Counted from the stretch's first letter, positions 36,744 through 47,046 are shown. The stretch is DNA of 64,000 nt from Reichenbachiella carrageenanivorans (GCF_025639805.1 NZ_CP106735.1:4063501-4127500), one strand, 5' to 3'. Notes: generated by a model not told the origin, from the letters alone. Program-made: numbers and translations.

Positions 36744-39479
36744 CTAACCTAATTTCAAGTTTTCCTCTGCTAAAATTTTATCATCCACTTCAAGCTTCTT
36801 GGGCAAGTTGATAATAAAAGTGGTTCCCACACCCATTTTACTTTCTACTCGTATTTTACCATGATGCTTTTCTATGATACCATGTGAAATGGACAGCCCT
36901 AATCCAGTTCCTTTTCCTATTTCTTTTGTCGTAAAGAAAGGATCAAAAATTTTGGCTTTTACCTCCTCTGGCATACCAGTACCATTGTCGGATATTCTAA
37001 TCTCAATTGTATCATCACTCAAGTTGATGGTTTGAATTTTAATCTCGCCATTTTCGTCTAATGCGTCTATGGCATTGTTTATTAAATTGACAAAGACTTG
37101 ATTTAACTGACCTGGAAAACATTGAATTTGAGGCAATGTATCATCCATTTCTTTTACTATCTCTGCTTTGTTTTTGTATTTATTCTTCAAAATCAACAAA
37201 GCCGAATCAAAGCTTTCGTTGATATCAGTTTCTTTGACTTCGGCTTCATCATGTCTTGAAAAGCTCCTCAGACCGTTTACGATTTCTGTAATTCTAAGAA
37301 TTCCATAACGCACATCTTCGAGCAATTCTTGACTAGAGTCCTGAAGTTCTTTGAGCAAATCTTCGTCTTCTTCCATGACGGCAGCATACTTCTTGATTTC
37401 CTCCAAAGTATCCAAGGACAATACCTTTTGATAGTTTTCTAGGAAGCTATCCATTTCTCCAAAGTTCTTGGTAAGCGACTGAACGCCACTAGAAACAAAA
37501 TTAATAGGGTTGTTAATTTCGTGAGCAATTCCTGCAGTCAACAGACCAAGTGACGACATTTTTTCTGCTTGTACCAAATGCACTTGTGTATTCTTTAGAT
37601 CTAGGTTGGTTTTTTCTAATTGCTCTTTGATCGCTTGCTCCTTTTTGAGCAGTATCTTTAAATTAACGTGTGCTTTTTTCAACTTATTGTTCATGGCCAA
37701 CATAGCTTCAGAGCTTTTCTTAAGCTGGATATTTCTATTCAGAATGGTCTTTTGCTGCTCAGCTAAGTTTTGGTTTTGCTCACGGATCGTCTTGCTGTTG
37801 TTGTATGTCCGGAAGAAGGCTACGGTCAGAATAGCCAAAATCAGCACGGTAGCTCCTATGGCTATAAAATATAGCATACGAGCCTGACGGTCACTTTCTA
37901 TTTTTTGAGACTGTAGTTCTGTTTGCTGTCTTAAAATTTTACGTTCCTTCTCTAGAAGTTGTAATTCTTTTGCTCGCTCCTCTTCACTTAGCTTTTGAAG
38001 TTCTGATGCGATCTGTAGCCTTTCCAATTCAGCTTCTCTGGTGCTGGCTTCATTGGTTTTTTCTGTGATCAATAATTCTTGTTTGGCACGCTCTGCTACA
38101 AGTTTCTCTTTTTGTAACTCCTGAGCCTGCAACCTAGCTTGTTGCTCTATAATTTCAATATCCTTTAGTTTTTGCTGTGCCTTCAAGCGCTCTCTTTCCT
38201 GAGCTAATTTTCTGTTTTCGGAAGTAGAAATTCTCGCTCTTGCTTCTTGCTCATAGCTTTCTGCTAGGTTTTCTTTAGCTCTAGATAGTTTCGAAGTAAT
38301 CCGATCTGGATCACCTAGCTGCAGTTTTACGGCCTCATATAGTGTCCTATATTTGGCCTCTTGATCTGTATTCCCTTTTTCTTGATTTACGTCCGCCAGC
38401 ATCCGATACGTATCTAGCAGGGTGATTCTAATGTTTTTTTCAATACCAATATCCTCGGCTTTTTCGAGGTTATTGGAGGCGGCTCTCAAATCAGCTCGAT
38501 CAATCGCCAGCTGTGCCATCTGATTATAATTACGACCAATTCCTTCGTAATTGCGCTTTTTTTCATTGGATTCTAGTGCTTTTTCAAAATACTCTAAAGC
38601 CCTACTGAAATTCTCGTTGCCTGCATATGCTTTGGCAAGAGTTTCAAGCGAAATGGTATTCTGCCCGTCTATACTCACCGAGATATTGGCAAATTTTAGT
38701 GCGTTCTTATCATCACCTGTTTTGATAAATTGTAATGCTAAATTCCGTGTGGTGTTGGCTAGGTTTACATTATCTCCTTTATCCTTAATCCTATCATAGT
38801 AGGACAATCCATACTTGGTAGCCTGCTCTGCATGGTTGATTTTGATATTGTCTAAAAAAAGCTGCTTTTGAGCTGTACTGATGTAAGAGTACAAACTTTC
38901 ATTAATGGCTAGCTTCAACAAGGATTCAAAAGTAGAGATGGATTTGGTAAGCTGATTGGAATTGCTATAGTTGAGACCTAAAGCTTGGATAGCATTTGCT
39001 TTTTCTCTCCTCCTCCCTAAGTTTTCAAAATTATCAATGGCACGTTGATAGTAATCGCTTGCCTTGTCGTAAGCCCCCATATCAGAATAAGTATCGGCTA
39101 GAGCCAAATTGCCTCGTCCCAAATTCACTTGATCATCTTGGCGTTCTGCTGTGAGGATAATAGATAAAAAAGACGAAACCGCATTTTTATAATCTTTCTT
39201 GGTCAGGTAAATCTCCCCAATCACTTCTTTGAATTGAATGATCAGTTCTTGATTGCCTAAGCTTTCTGCCTGATCTAAACCCAACAGTGCATGGCCAATG
39301 GCTCCTTCTAGATTCCCCCTTCTTTGATTGTATTTGGTTTTTTCGAGTAGTGAAGCAGCTTCTGTATAGCTGGCTTGCTGCGCATACACAGTCGTGCAGA
39401 CTGACATGACTAGCATTATTAGTAGAACCGCCGTATTTCTCATAACTATAAACTGCTTCATGATTCTTTTACGAATCAA
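36744..39479 (-). CDS. TPR-containing hybrid-type sensor histidine kinase
   Basis: 911 residues; an internal ATG at residue 7 (MKQFIVMRNTAVLLIMLVMS) may be the true start and leaves a clean signal peptide (to VYAQ). TPR repeats fill ~35-400 in the periplasm. A long Glu/Arg/Gln-rich coiled coil (~405-535) leads to one membrane helix (MLYFIAIGATVLILAILTVAFF, ~540). A cytoplasmic coiled coil and a HisKA/HATPase kinase follow: SSLGLLTAGIAHEINNPINF, NLINNAIDAL, ISDNGTGMPEE and GTGLGLSISHGI. There is no receiver domain; the next gene supplies it. The TPR sensor with long coiled coil is typical of Bacteroidota; the ligand is unknown. Confidence 0.93.
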   Translation of the reverse strand: MIRKRIMKQFIVMRNTAVLLIMLVMSVCTTVYAQQASYTEAASLLEKTKYNQRRGNLEGAIGHALLGLDQAESLGNQELIIQFKEVIGEIYLTKKDYKNAVSSFLSIILTAERQDDQVNLGRGNLALADTYSDMGAYDKASDYYQRAIDNFENLGRRREKANAIQALGLNYSNSNQLTKSISTFESLLKLAINESLYSYISTAQKQLFLDNIKINHAEQATKYGLSYYDRIKDKGDNVNLANTTRNLALQFIKTGDDKNALKFANISVSIDGQNTISLETLAKAYAGNENFSRALEYFEKALESNEKKRNYEGIGRNYNQMAQLAIDRADLRAASNNLEKAEDIGIEKNIRITLLDTYRMLADVNQEKGNTDQEAKYRTLYEAVKLQLGDPDRITSKLSRAKENLAESYEQEARARISTSENRKLAQERERLKAQQKLKDIEIIEQQARLQAQELQKEKLVAERAKQELLITEKTNEASTREAELERLQIASELQKLSEEERAKELQLLEKERKILRQQTELQSQKIESDRQARMLYFIAIGATVLILAILTVAFFRTYNNSKTIREQNQNLAEQQKTILNRNIQLKKSSEAMLAMNNKLKKAHVNLKILLKKEQAIKEQLEKTNLDLKNTQVHLVQAEKMSSLGLLTAGIAHEINNPINFVSSGVQSLTKNFGEMDSFLENYQKVLSLDTLEEIKKYAAVMEEDEDLLKELQDSSQELLEDVRYGILRITEIVNGLRSFSRHDEAEVKETDINESFDSALLILKNKYKNKAEIVKEMDDTLPQIQCFPGQLNQVFVNLINNAIDALDENGEIKIQTINLSDDTIEIRISDNGTGMPEEVKAKIFDPFFTTKEIGKGTGLGLSISHGIIEKHHGKIRVESKMGVGTTFIINLPKKLEVDDKILAEENLKLG

Positions 39480-39846
39480 CTTGTAGGATTTTTCAGCACT
39501 CAGTTGAATATCAATTTTCTAATATTCTTCCAACCTCCTTTGACTTTACAAGTATGATCTTTTTAATGAAATTTCAAAAAGATTACAGACAATATATAGT
39601 CAAATTTCGACCAATTAAAGGAAAACATCTATGAAAAAACTAAGTGACAGCTATTTGTTAAATCTTTAATTATTTACTTCAAAAAAGTAACTTGTATTTT
39701 TCCAACATTTAATATTACTCTTAACCAGACATGTCTTATCCCCATTACACTATCATCTGATTTTCATTCCTCAAAAGCCGTATTGAAAGGTTTTTGATTT
39801 GTTGCTTATTCGAGTTATGTTTATTGTCTCTAACTAACTATAAACT
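39480..39846. other. Divergent intergenic region
   Basis: 367 AT-rich bases between the TPR kinase (minus) and the small secreted protein (plus). It holds the candidate promoter at 39793-39823 for the plus-strand gene. No RNA gene or repeat was recognised. Confidence 0.5.
39793..39823 (+). promoter_or_regulatory. Candidate Bacteroidota promoter
   Basis: TTTG (39793-39796), a 19-base spacer, and TATGTTTA (39816-39823), one mismatch from the TAnnTTTG -7 consensus. It lies 23 bases before the ATG of the small secreted protein. Confidence 0.5.
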
Positions 39847-40371
39847 ATGAAACATATCTTAATTCTAACGCTTGTACTCTCTAGTTACAGTTTTTCACTT
39901 CAAGCCCAAAATGAGTCTGAAGACATCACCAAAATCATCGATGAACTGACTATAAAGTGGGATAAAGAAGCCGTCAATTTAGAAAAATACGAAGGACTCA
40001 AAGAATACTGTCAAAACAGGACATATCGTGTAGAGATGGTCAAACTATTAAACAAAATCCACCATTACGACACTGTGCTGTATCAAACAGTAAAAGCGAA
40101 ATTCGACTCAGATAGTAATCCTGAGGCGAAAGCTACTCTCAATGACATAGAGCACGTAGAAGAAAAATACACAACCAAAAATTTCTTAGATTTCTTACAC
40201 ATGGAATGCAACAAGTTCAATGACGTGGAGAAAAACTACGGTAAAAAAGGTGGTAATAAATACCTGAAAGAAGTCTCCTCGCTAGAAGACGAAGCAGGCA
40301 AATACATAAAAGTAATTACGCAAAGAATAGACCTGATAGATGAGCACATGCATCACCTGACTGGTATCTAA
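39847..40371 (+). CDS. Small secreted helical protein of unknown function
   Basis: 174 residues with a signal peptide (MKHILILTLVLSSYSFSLQAQ). The mature part is helical and highly charged (DELTIKWDKEAVNLEKYEGLKEYCQN, KFNDVEKNYGKKGGNKYLKEVSSLEDEAGKYIK) with two Cys that could pair (~59 and ~120). No domain recognised. It stands alone between its own promoter and a terminator. Confidence 0.78.
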   Translation: MKHILILTLVLSSYSFSLQAQNESEDITKIIDELTIKWDKEAVNLEKYEGLKEYCQNRTYRVEMVKLLNKIHHYDTVLYQTVKAKFDSDSNPEAKATLNDIEHVEEKYTTKNFLDFLHMECNKFNDVEKNYGKKGGNKYLKEVSSLEDEAGKYIKVITQRIDLIDEHMHHLTGI

Positions 40372-40425
40372 ATACTCCAAACAGAGACTAACCAGTCCTA
40401 AAAAGCGTTACAGTTTTTAGGGTAA

Positions 40426-40461
40426 AAAAATAGCATTGGGTTTATACCTGATGCTATTTTT
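40426..40461 (+). terminator. Intrinsic terminator
   Basis: An 11-bp perfect stem (40426-40436 with 40451-40461) with a 14-base loop and T-rich tail, 54 bases after the small secreted protein gene. Confidence 0.8.
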
Positions 40462-40616
40462 GTTTTACAATCCCTATGAGCACCCTCAATCTAATATGCT
40501 TCTTGAACCAAAGAGTAATTTTAAAGTGCAATTAACAAATCAATTCTTTTGGTCTTCTTTCTCTACATTATGTTTTTTGTAACATTATTTTAGGACAAGA
40601 AAATTCTTAAACAAGA

Positions 40617-40651
40617 AAAAGAGGATCAACCCAATGGATCGATCCTCTTTT
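40617..40651 (-). terminator. Intrinsic terminator after the type A cargo gene
   Basis: 11-bp perfect arms (40617-40627 and 40641-40651). On the minus strand it ends CTCTTTTTC, 27 bases past the stop of the 1307-residue protein gene. With 40426-40461 it occupies the convergent gap 40372-40678, in which nothing else was seen. Confidence 0.85.
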
Positions 40652-40678
40652 CTATATTTTCTTTAACCTAAAAAACTA

Positions 40679-43600
40679 CTACTCTTTGATAAACTTCAAT
40701 TGTAGTGTTTGGGTTTCTAGTTGCATACGCACAAAATAAATCCCGCTACGTAGCGATCGCAAATCAACTTTAATCTCTCGATCCATCTGATTAATTAAAG
40801 AAATCATCTCCTGACCTTGAAGGTTCACGATACTGAGTTGTCCAGCTGTCCAAACACTAGGCAAACCAATCGTCAGTTCGTCTCTGGCAGGCACTGGATA
40901 GATGCGCACCTCAGCCAATTCATCCCCCAAGCCTAGTATAGATACCTCTACATCCAGTGTAGATGAGGTCGTGCTACAGCCCAAGTCTGACTGCACGGTC
41001 ACTTTATAAGTTCCGCTTTCGGTAGGCTCGTAGGTGGCTCCTGTAGCTCCGCTGATCTCGGTATCGCCTTCGTACCAGGTATAGCTATAACCTGCCACTT
41101 CAGTCACCTTCAGTTCATCCCCCTCTTGGGTCAGATCGGCACTTGGAAGGGGGTTGAAAACCACACTGGTTTCGAACTTACTAGCAGTCGCGATATCCTG
41201 ACCATCTACACCTTCTACAAATACGGTGGTAGCAGTAGTCGCTTCAAAAGTGCTTCCTCCTGCTTGTAGCAACTGATCGGAGGCATCGTACCAATTGTAA
41301 TCGAAAGCTCCACTTGCTACTACTGACGAACTGCCCCCCTCACAGCCCGAAGTCTGAGTCAAAGTCACGGCAACATCATAACTCAGCGTTTGCACATCGA
41401 GATAGAGAGTATCTCTGGCAAAGCTACCTCCTACATCTGTAGATTTATAAACGACCTTAGACAAACCAACATGGGCTTCATCTGGAGTTCCCGACACTGT
41501 ACCGTCTACTTCTGTCATCCAATCTGGCAATACTTCTACCGAATAGCTCAGCACGTCCGCCTGATCTATATCCATGAAGTTGCTCGCAGGGAAATCATAG
41601 CTAAATGCACTACCAGCATAGATGATACGTCTACCTGCTTTTTGAACTCTGATCGGTGCATCATTTATATTCACAATATCAAAATCGAAAGTAGTACTTA
41701 TCGCACCTCCTAAATCTGATACTTTAACAGTGATCTGACCAGAACCTACATCCGAGTTGGTCGGCTTGCCGGTAAGTACAGTGCCCGACACCGTGATCCA
41801 ATCTGGCTTCTGCTCCACTACGTAAGTGAGCGCATCCCCTTCTTTGTCGCTAAACAAAGTGGCAAGATCTACACTATAATCTTCTTCTTGATCCAAATCC
41901 GAAAGCGACCCCACTAACTCTGGCAAGTCATTGACTGCTGTAATGTTAAGGTTGAAAGAGAGATCAGATGTATTTGTACCATCAGACACACTGGCTGTCA
42001 AGGATACGGCCCCATTCCTATCCGCCTCTGGCGCAATACTCACCAAATAGTAAGTGCCTTTGTCTTCCCATTGGATGTTGGCATCAGCTACCAAAGACTG
42101 ATTGGCAGAGGTGACAGCAAAACCAGAAAGTGTCTCCTGCTCTGCATCACTCACTTCGATCACCAAATGGCTTAGCACTCCGTCTTCTTTCACTTGCTGT
42201 GAAGCAATTGGAGAAATGACTGGCGCATCATTCACCGAGGCGATGTCTACATTTATCGTCTGGAGTACGCCTGGGCCAGTAGTGGTGCCTACCAAAACAA
42301 AATCTTCATTGCCGTACACATTGGGTTTACTATGGAGTGTCATGGTATGATTTACATTGTCAAATGTGATATCAAACAGGGTGTTGCCCAATGCAGACCC
42401 GCCAATGTCATCACGATCGATATAAGAAGTACCATCAGCGACCTTGAAAGCTGAAGTAATGTCTACGGTATATGTACCAAAATCCTCATCTAACACTATG
42501 TCAGCCATGCCTTGATCCACTTCAATATCCGATGCCGCTGGTCTTACATTAAAAAACACACTCTGAGCTATTTGATTTCCAGCTGGATCTTCAATGTAAA
42601 ATTTGATCGAACTAAAACCCCACTGATCTGCAATAGGCATAACAGTAGCTACTCCATTAGTAAATGAAACGGTTATTTTATCCGACACATCAGTAGAGTA
42701 GGTCAGCAAAGAATAATCCGTCTCTGCATCAAAAACATAATCACCCATATTGATCTTATACGCGACCCCATTCTCCACCAACGTCTGACTAGGCATAGTT
42801 TTGATAAATACTGGCTCATCATTCACTGCATCAAAAGTGACATTGAAGATCACTGGATTGGACAGAGCGTTTGAAGCTCCAGAGCCATCATCAGCGATGA
42901 CAGAAACCTCAGCAGTACCATAGGCATTTGGTTTAGGGATTACCTTCAAGGTATTGCCGACAAACTGAAGCGAAGCTAAAGCAGGATCGCTGATCGTACC
43001 TTGATAACTAAATATCTGAAAATCACTATCTACATCTGTAGCAGATAAGGCAATATCAATCGACTCATCTTCATCGACTGATTGATCACCAATGGCAGCC
43101 AACACTGGCTGATCATTGACGGGCGACACAGTGACCTGTAGCTGCTTCAGTATCAAGTATTTCTCTGAAGTTTCGAGTTCCTCTACCCACACTTTCACCA
43201 CTGCATTTCCATTGAAATCATCCAAGGCGGTCAAACGGAGTTTGCCTCCTTCGATACTTGCGCCCAAACCTGGATTCAACGACTCTGCTGATAATTTTAT
43301 TTCGTTATCAGGATCTGAATAGCTAAGTGTTACGTCCTTGGATGTACCTTCATTCAATTGCTGCGCTGGAATGCCTGCCAACTTTGGCACATCGTTTACT
43401 TCCTGAATTTGCATAGTAATGCCCCCTGATTCATAGCTATTTCTGACAGGATTGAATACCCTAAAAGCGAAATCATCTGTACCTCCCACATCACTCGTCG
43501 AGGTGTACTTGGCTTCCCATATTTTAATATTACCAGAAGACTCTACAAGTTTCACCTCTGACAATACACCTTTACTAGAATTTTTCGTCCATTCCACAGT

Positions 43601-44602
43601 AGGCATAGTACCAAAGCCTGCAAAATCTACAGCCACCAGCTTCACTATGACCGACTTATTTTCAGGCACGGTCATCTCACTGCCAATCACAAAATAGTCT
43701 CCATCTGCACTGGCCAAAACACGACCACCTGCAGCATTGTCTATGATGTATGAATTGAACGACGAGTAGCCATTAGGTGAAGTCACCAATACAGTCACCA
43801 GTACCTGATCTTCTGTAAACAAATACTCATTTGCTGTCTGATCTACACTAAATGCATACGAAGCCGACAAGCCATCAATCGTCCATTGAGATGCTTCGAT
43901 AGATCCTTGTTGTATGTTTACAAATTGAGGTGCCAAGGGATTGGACAGGTTGTAATAATTGACATCTACGCCATAGCTCGCATTGAACACCGTATCTGCG
44001 ATAGACACTGTAAAGGTATTGCTCGCTTTCGCTAAACTCGTGACTCCATGCGGGGTATCTTCCAATAGAAACTTGAAAGCGACCGTTGCCACATTGGAAG
44101 TCTCTGAAGTATTCACTTCAGAGACTTGAAAAGTCAAGGTATCTTCATACACCACATCTGGCAGCAAGCCAGGTATAGGAGTCAAGATCAGCTCATGGGT
44201 AGTCACTCCATCTGCTAGCGACAAGGTGCCATATTCGGGCTCTCTTATTACTTCGAAGGTGACTGGGGCACCTTCTGGATCATACCCATCTAGTGTCAGC
44301 ACCTCTCCTATCTCATGGTAAAACTGAACACTTGGAGATATGGCAATAGGCGCCTCATTGGGCGTGGGCATTTGCAATCCTCCAAATAAGTAGCCAATGG
44401 TACCCGTATAGTTGCCTCCTGCTATGCTCGCTCCTTTCACATACTGACCTGCTACTCCAAAAGTGGTGTAGCCGCCATTGGCTCCCCAGCTGGCTCCGAG
44501 TGCAGTACCTGATCTGAGTTGCAGGGTGTCTCCAGGCTCAGCCTGTACCACCGCCGCCATCAACAGGCTCAAACTCAATAGATAATATTTTATTGCTTTC
44601 AT
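40679..44602 (-). CDS. Large T9SS type A sorting-domain protein with cadherin/Ig-like repeats
   Basis: 1307 residues with a signal peptide (to VVQAEPGD, ~22). Tandem cadherin-like/tandem-95 and dystroglycan-type Ig modules fill ~60-1090 (recurrent VNDAP, VNDLP, VNDEP boundaries, LSYSDPDNE, SGTPDEAHVG). A short Ig-like domain follows (YTWYEGDTEISGATGATYEPTESGTY). The C-terminus is a type A T9SS sorting domain: VRIYPVPARDELTI ... GIYFVRMQ ... LKFIKE. It is a surface or secreted protein, probably an adhesin. It follows the S74-domain gene by 36 bases on the same strand, so the two are likely co-transcribed and may act together. Confidence 0.93.
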   Translation of the reverse strand: MKAIKYYLLSLSLLMAAVVQAEPGDTLQLRSGTALGASWGANGGYTTFGVAGQYVKGASIAGGNYTGTIGYLFGGLQMPTPNEAPIAISPSVQFYHEIGEVLTLDGYDPEGAPVTFEVIREPEYGTLSLADGVTTHELILTPIPGLLPDVVYEDTLTFQVSEVNTSETSNVATVAFKFLLEDTPHGVTSLAKASNTFTVSIADTVFNASYGVDVNYYNLSNPLAPQFVNIQQGSIEASQWTIDGLSASYAFSVDQTANEYLFTEDQVLVTVLVTSPNGYSSFNSYIIDNAAGGRVLASADGDYFVIGSEMTVPENKSVIVKLVAVDFAGFGTMPTVEWTKNSSKGVLSEVKLVESSGNIKIWEAKYTSTSDVGGTDDFAFRVFNPVRNSYESGGITMQIQEVNDVPKLAGIPAQQLNEGTSKDVTLSYSDPDNEIKLSAESLNPGLGASIEGGKLRLTALDDFNGNAVVKVWVEELETSEKYLILKQLQVTVSPVNDQPVLAAIGDQSVDEDESIDIALSATDVDSDFQIFSYQGTISDPALASLQFVGNTLKVIPKPNAYGTAEVSVIADDGSGASNALSNPVIFNVTFDAVNDEPVFIKTMPSQTLVENGVAYKINMGDYVFDAETDYSLLTYSTDVSDKITVSFTNGVATVMPIADQWGFSSIKFYIEDPAGNQIAQSVFFNVRPAASDIEVDQGMADIVLDEDFGTYTVDITSAFKVADGTSYIDRDDIGGSALGNTLFDITFDNVNHTMTLHSKPNVYGNEDFVLVGTTTGPGVLQTINVDIASVNDAPVISPIASQQVKEDGVLSHLVIEVSDAEQETLSGFAVTSANQSLVADANIQWEDKGTYYLVSIAPEADRNGAVSLTASVSDGTNTSDLSFNLNITAVNDLPELVGSLSDLDQEEDYSVDLATLFSDKEGDALTYVVEQKPDWITVSGTVLTGKPTNSDVGSGQITVKVSDLGGAISTTFDFDIVNINDAPIRVQKAGRRIIYAGSAFSYDFPASNFMDIDQADVLSYSVEVLPDWMTEVDGTVSGTPDEAHVGLSKVVYKSTDVGGSFARDTLYLDVQTLSYDVAVTLTQTSGCEGGSSSVVASGAFDYNWYDASDQLLQAGGSTFEATTATTVFVEGVDGQDIATASKFETSVVFNPLPSADLTQEGDELKVTEVAGYSYTWYEGDTEISGATGATYEPTESGTYKVTVQSDLGCSTTSSTLDVEVSILGLGDELAEVRIYPVPARDELTIGLPSVWTAGQLSIVNLQGQEMISLINQMDREIKVDLRSLRSGIYFVRMQLETQTLQLKFIKE

Positions 44603-44638
44603 GTTTTTCGTGTTTTAGTTCAACAATCAAACAATCGC

Positions 44639-46888
44639 TTATCTTGAGACTGTGGCTCCGTTGGCCTCTAGGGCTTGCTTGGCTAGTAGTTTTTCGATCA
44701 ACTCCATTTTTACCGCTAGCTGTCCCACTTGGGTTAGCTCGGCTTTCAGTTCTGTATTTTCGGTTTTGAGGTGGTCCACCTCGCTGCTTAGTTCTTTCAC
44801 TGCTTCGATGAGCACGGCTGTCAAAGCGGCATAGTTTACTGACTTATACCCTTCGTCATCGGTTTTCACCAACTGAGGGAATACGACTTCGAGCTCCTGT
44901 GCCAATACGCCTACTTGCTCTTCTTTGCTCGTAATGCCTTTTTGCTTTTCCGCCAATTTGTTCCAGCGATAAGTGTAACCGTTCAATTGCTGGGTTTTAG
45001 CTAAGGCATTGTCTATCGACTTTACGTTTTTCTTGAAGCGTTGATCAGAGGTAATATTAAGTCCGTTCGGAGACTCAAAAGTCTCTGCCCATACATTTCT
45101 TTGAAAAGAAGCATCTCCATTAGATCCATTCAGGACTATCTGTGCAGTAGATCCATTGTACATTTCCAGAATAGCTCCGTTGGCTTGGTCGTGATTCATC
45201 ACGATACCATTATCATAAGCATTTTGGCCAAAGTTGAGGCCATTAGGGTTGACCGAAAAAGAAGACCCATTCGTGCTATTCAAAGCAACCTCTCCAAATT
45301 CTGACCCGTCATTATCATCATGCACTGCATTGATCCATACCAAATCTGGCAACGCTGTACCTCCTTGTCCGTCGTCGGTCTCTACAGATCCTTGCATTTT
45401 GAAATAAGGTAATTGTGTACCATTGGTAGCCTCCCAAAACTTAGCACCCATTTCAATATTGGTTTTCCAGTCTTGTGCGAAAAGGCTTAAAGTACCATAC
45501 TCCTCAGTAGCGTTCATATATACTTTACCACGATTACCTGTTTCTAATGTAAATGAAGCCGAATTTCCATTTGCAATCTGATACGCAGCTCCTGTCTTTT
45601 CCCAGTCTGGGTCATCTGCTAGTGGAATTCCCAATTGTTGCCAATAGCTATTAGTCGCATTATTCTTCATCCAAAAGACAGGGTACCTATTGCCATTGGT
45701 TTTTACATTTTCATTATACATGAAAAAGTGACTTGCAGTCTCATTAGACATCAACTCGAATGTTTTTTCACCCAAACCATCATAAAGGTCTAATCCTCCA
45801 TTGTCTTTCGAGCTCAATATTCCTCGCACATCACCATTAGTATTTTTCACCAAAACAGAATCGTATTCACCTTGGGGGCCACTGCTTCCTGTACTTACCA
45901 GTTGACCATTGACCATCAATTGGCCGTTCACATTGACATCTCCTTCAAAATAGCCAGCCCAATTTTCAGTGCCATTACCAGCGACACCATATACCCCTAC
46001 ATTTTTACCAGAGCCATACGCTCGACCAGCCACACCTGTATTTTCTACTTCGGTACCAGTACCTGCATTTGAAATGCCATGCACCCCAAAGTTCCATTTA
46101 CCGCTTGTGCCGTAGTTAGATCCTTCTACTCCTGTATTGTTCCAGTTGTTGCCACTGGCTGTACCCTCTACCCCAAAATTGACAGAACCTTCACCATAGT
46201 TATAACCTTCATCACCATTGCCAGAGCCTTGCGCATTACCTTTTAGACCGTAGTTATATTTTCCAGCACCTTGTGCCACACCATATACCCCTCTATGGCT
46301 ACCTGTACCTGAGCCAGAAGCCGAACCGTACATACCATTTTGTGATTCCGTATTGCCTGCTGATGATGAGGCAAATCCTTCTACCCCCGTATTGTAAGTC
46401 GTAGATTGCGCCACGCCTTCTATCGCAGCGGTTTGTCCTGCGCCTGTACCTTCAGCGATCACGGTTAGTGCATTATGCTCGGGAGCATCTTCATTGAAAG
46501 TCCTCGTGATACTTGCTGGCATGTGATTGGCCACAATGCCTTCACTGATATAAGGTGCATACAATGGCACAGTAGCCACATCTGTACCTCCTATACTCAC
46601 CGTCAGTTCTGGCGTAGTACCTACAACAAATAAATCGGCAGGGAAAGCTGTAGTTTCACCAAGCACTACCGAGTATAACCCTTGAACCACCGACACCCCT
46701 GTGTGTGTTTCGCTCCAGGCTGGATCATCAATAGTAAAAGTGATATTCACCTCATCAGTAAGTGCTGTACCCTGATCATATAGGGTACCCTGAAATGGGA
46801 TCAACTGGCTGCTTTGTGCCAGCGCATTCGATATAGATAACACGGCAATACACAACCATGCCGTGCAAGAGTTGTAAATGAACTTCAT
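44639..46888 (-). CDS. Exported protein with C-terminal S74 (tail-fibre) chaperone domain
   Basis: 749 residues with a signal peptide (to SNALAQ, ~25). The N-terminal ~120 residues are Ig-like. A Gly/Asn-rich region follows at ~160-290 with repeats of the form GVEGxAxGxxxNxG, suggestive of a beta-helical or fibrous fold. The C-terminus holds the peptidase S74 intramolecular chaperone: SDQRFKKNVKSIDNAL, YTYRWN, VGVLAQELEVVFPQLV, YKSVNYAALTAVLIEAVKEL, then a trimeric coiled coil. In phages this domain trimerises a fibre and cleaves itself off at the Ser. Here it is on an exported bacterial protein without a T9SS tail. No phage genes are nearby. Confidence 0.88.
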   Translation of the reverse strand: MKFIYNSCTAWLCIAVLSISNALAQSSQLIPFQGTLYDQGTALTDEVNITFTIDDPAWSETHTGVSVVQGLYSVVLGETTAFPADLFVVGTTPELTVSIGGTDVATVPLYAPYISEGIVANHMPASITRTFNEDAPEHNALTVIAEGTGAGQTAAIEGVAQSTTYNTGVEGFASSSAGNTESQNGMYGSASGSGTGSHRGVYGVAQGAGKYNYGLKGNAQGSGNGDEGYNYGEGSVNFGVEGTASGNNWNNTGVEGSNYGTSGKWNFGVHGISNAGTGTEVENTGVAGRAYGSGKNVGVYGVAGNGTENWAGYFEGDVNVNGQLMVNGQLVSTGSSGPQGEYDSVLVKNTNGDVRGILSSKDNGGLDLYDGLGEKTFELMSNETASHFFMYNENVKTNGNRYPVFWMKNNATNSYWQQLGIPLADDPDWEKTGAAYQIANGNSASFTLETGNRGKVYMNATEEYGTLSLFAQDWKTNIEMGAKFWEATNGTQLPYFKMQGSVETDDGQGGTALPDLVWINAVHDDNDGSEFGEVALNSTNGSSFSVNPNGLNFGQNAYDNGIVMNHDQANGAILEMYNGSTAQIVLNGSNGDASFQRNVWAETFESPNGLNITSDQRFKKNVKSIDNALAKTQQLNGYTYRWNKLAEKQKGITSKEEQVGVLAQELEVVFPQLVKTDDEGYKSVNYAALTAVLIEAVKELSSEVDHLKTENTELKAELTQVGQLAVKMELIEKLLAKQALEANGATVSR
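45990..46430 (-). repeat. Gly/Asn-rich coding repeats
   Basis: Degenerate repeats of about 20-25 residues encode GVEGxA(S/Q)GxxxNxG in the S74-domain protein. The DNA copies are related but not identical. Confidence 0.6.
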
Positions 46889-47046
46889 AATTCTGGTTTT
46901 CTTTTCAAGTTTGTATGACTTATGTCAAGGTTCAAAAAGAATTAGAATCACTAAAAAAGTAAATACTCAATAATAGGTATATCTCCTACACCACCTTTGA
47001 ATAGTTCAATTTAAAATCAATTCAGTCAAACAAAAGGCAGTTGTCA

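Noticed and set aside
39631..39669. 12-codon frame (MKKLSDSYLLNL) in the 39480-39846 spacer, considered as a leader peptide
   Set aside because: No codon run, no following terminator and no biosynthetic gene downstream.
44639..46888. Phage origin for the S74 domain gene
   Set aside because: It has a Sec signal peptide, bacterial neighbours and no other phage genes; the domain is common in exported Bacteroidota proteins.
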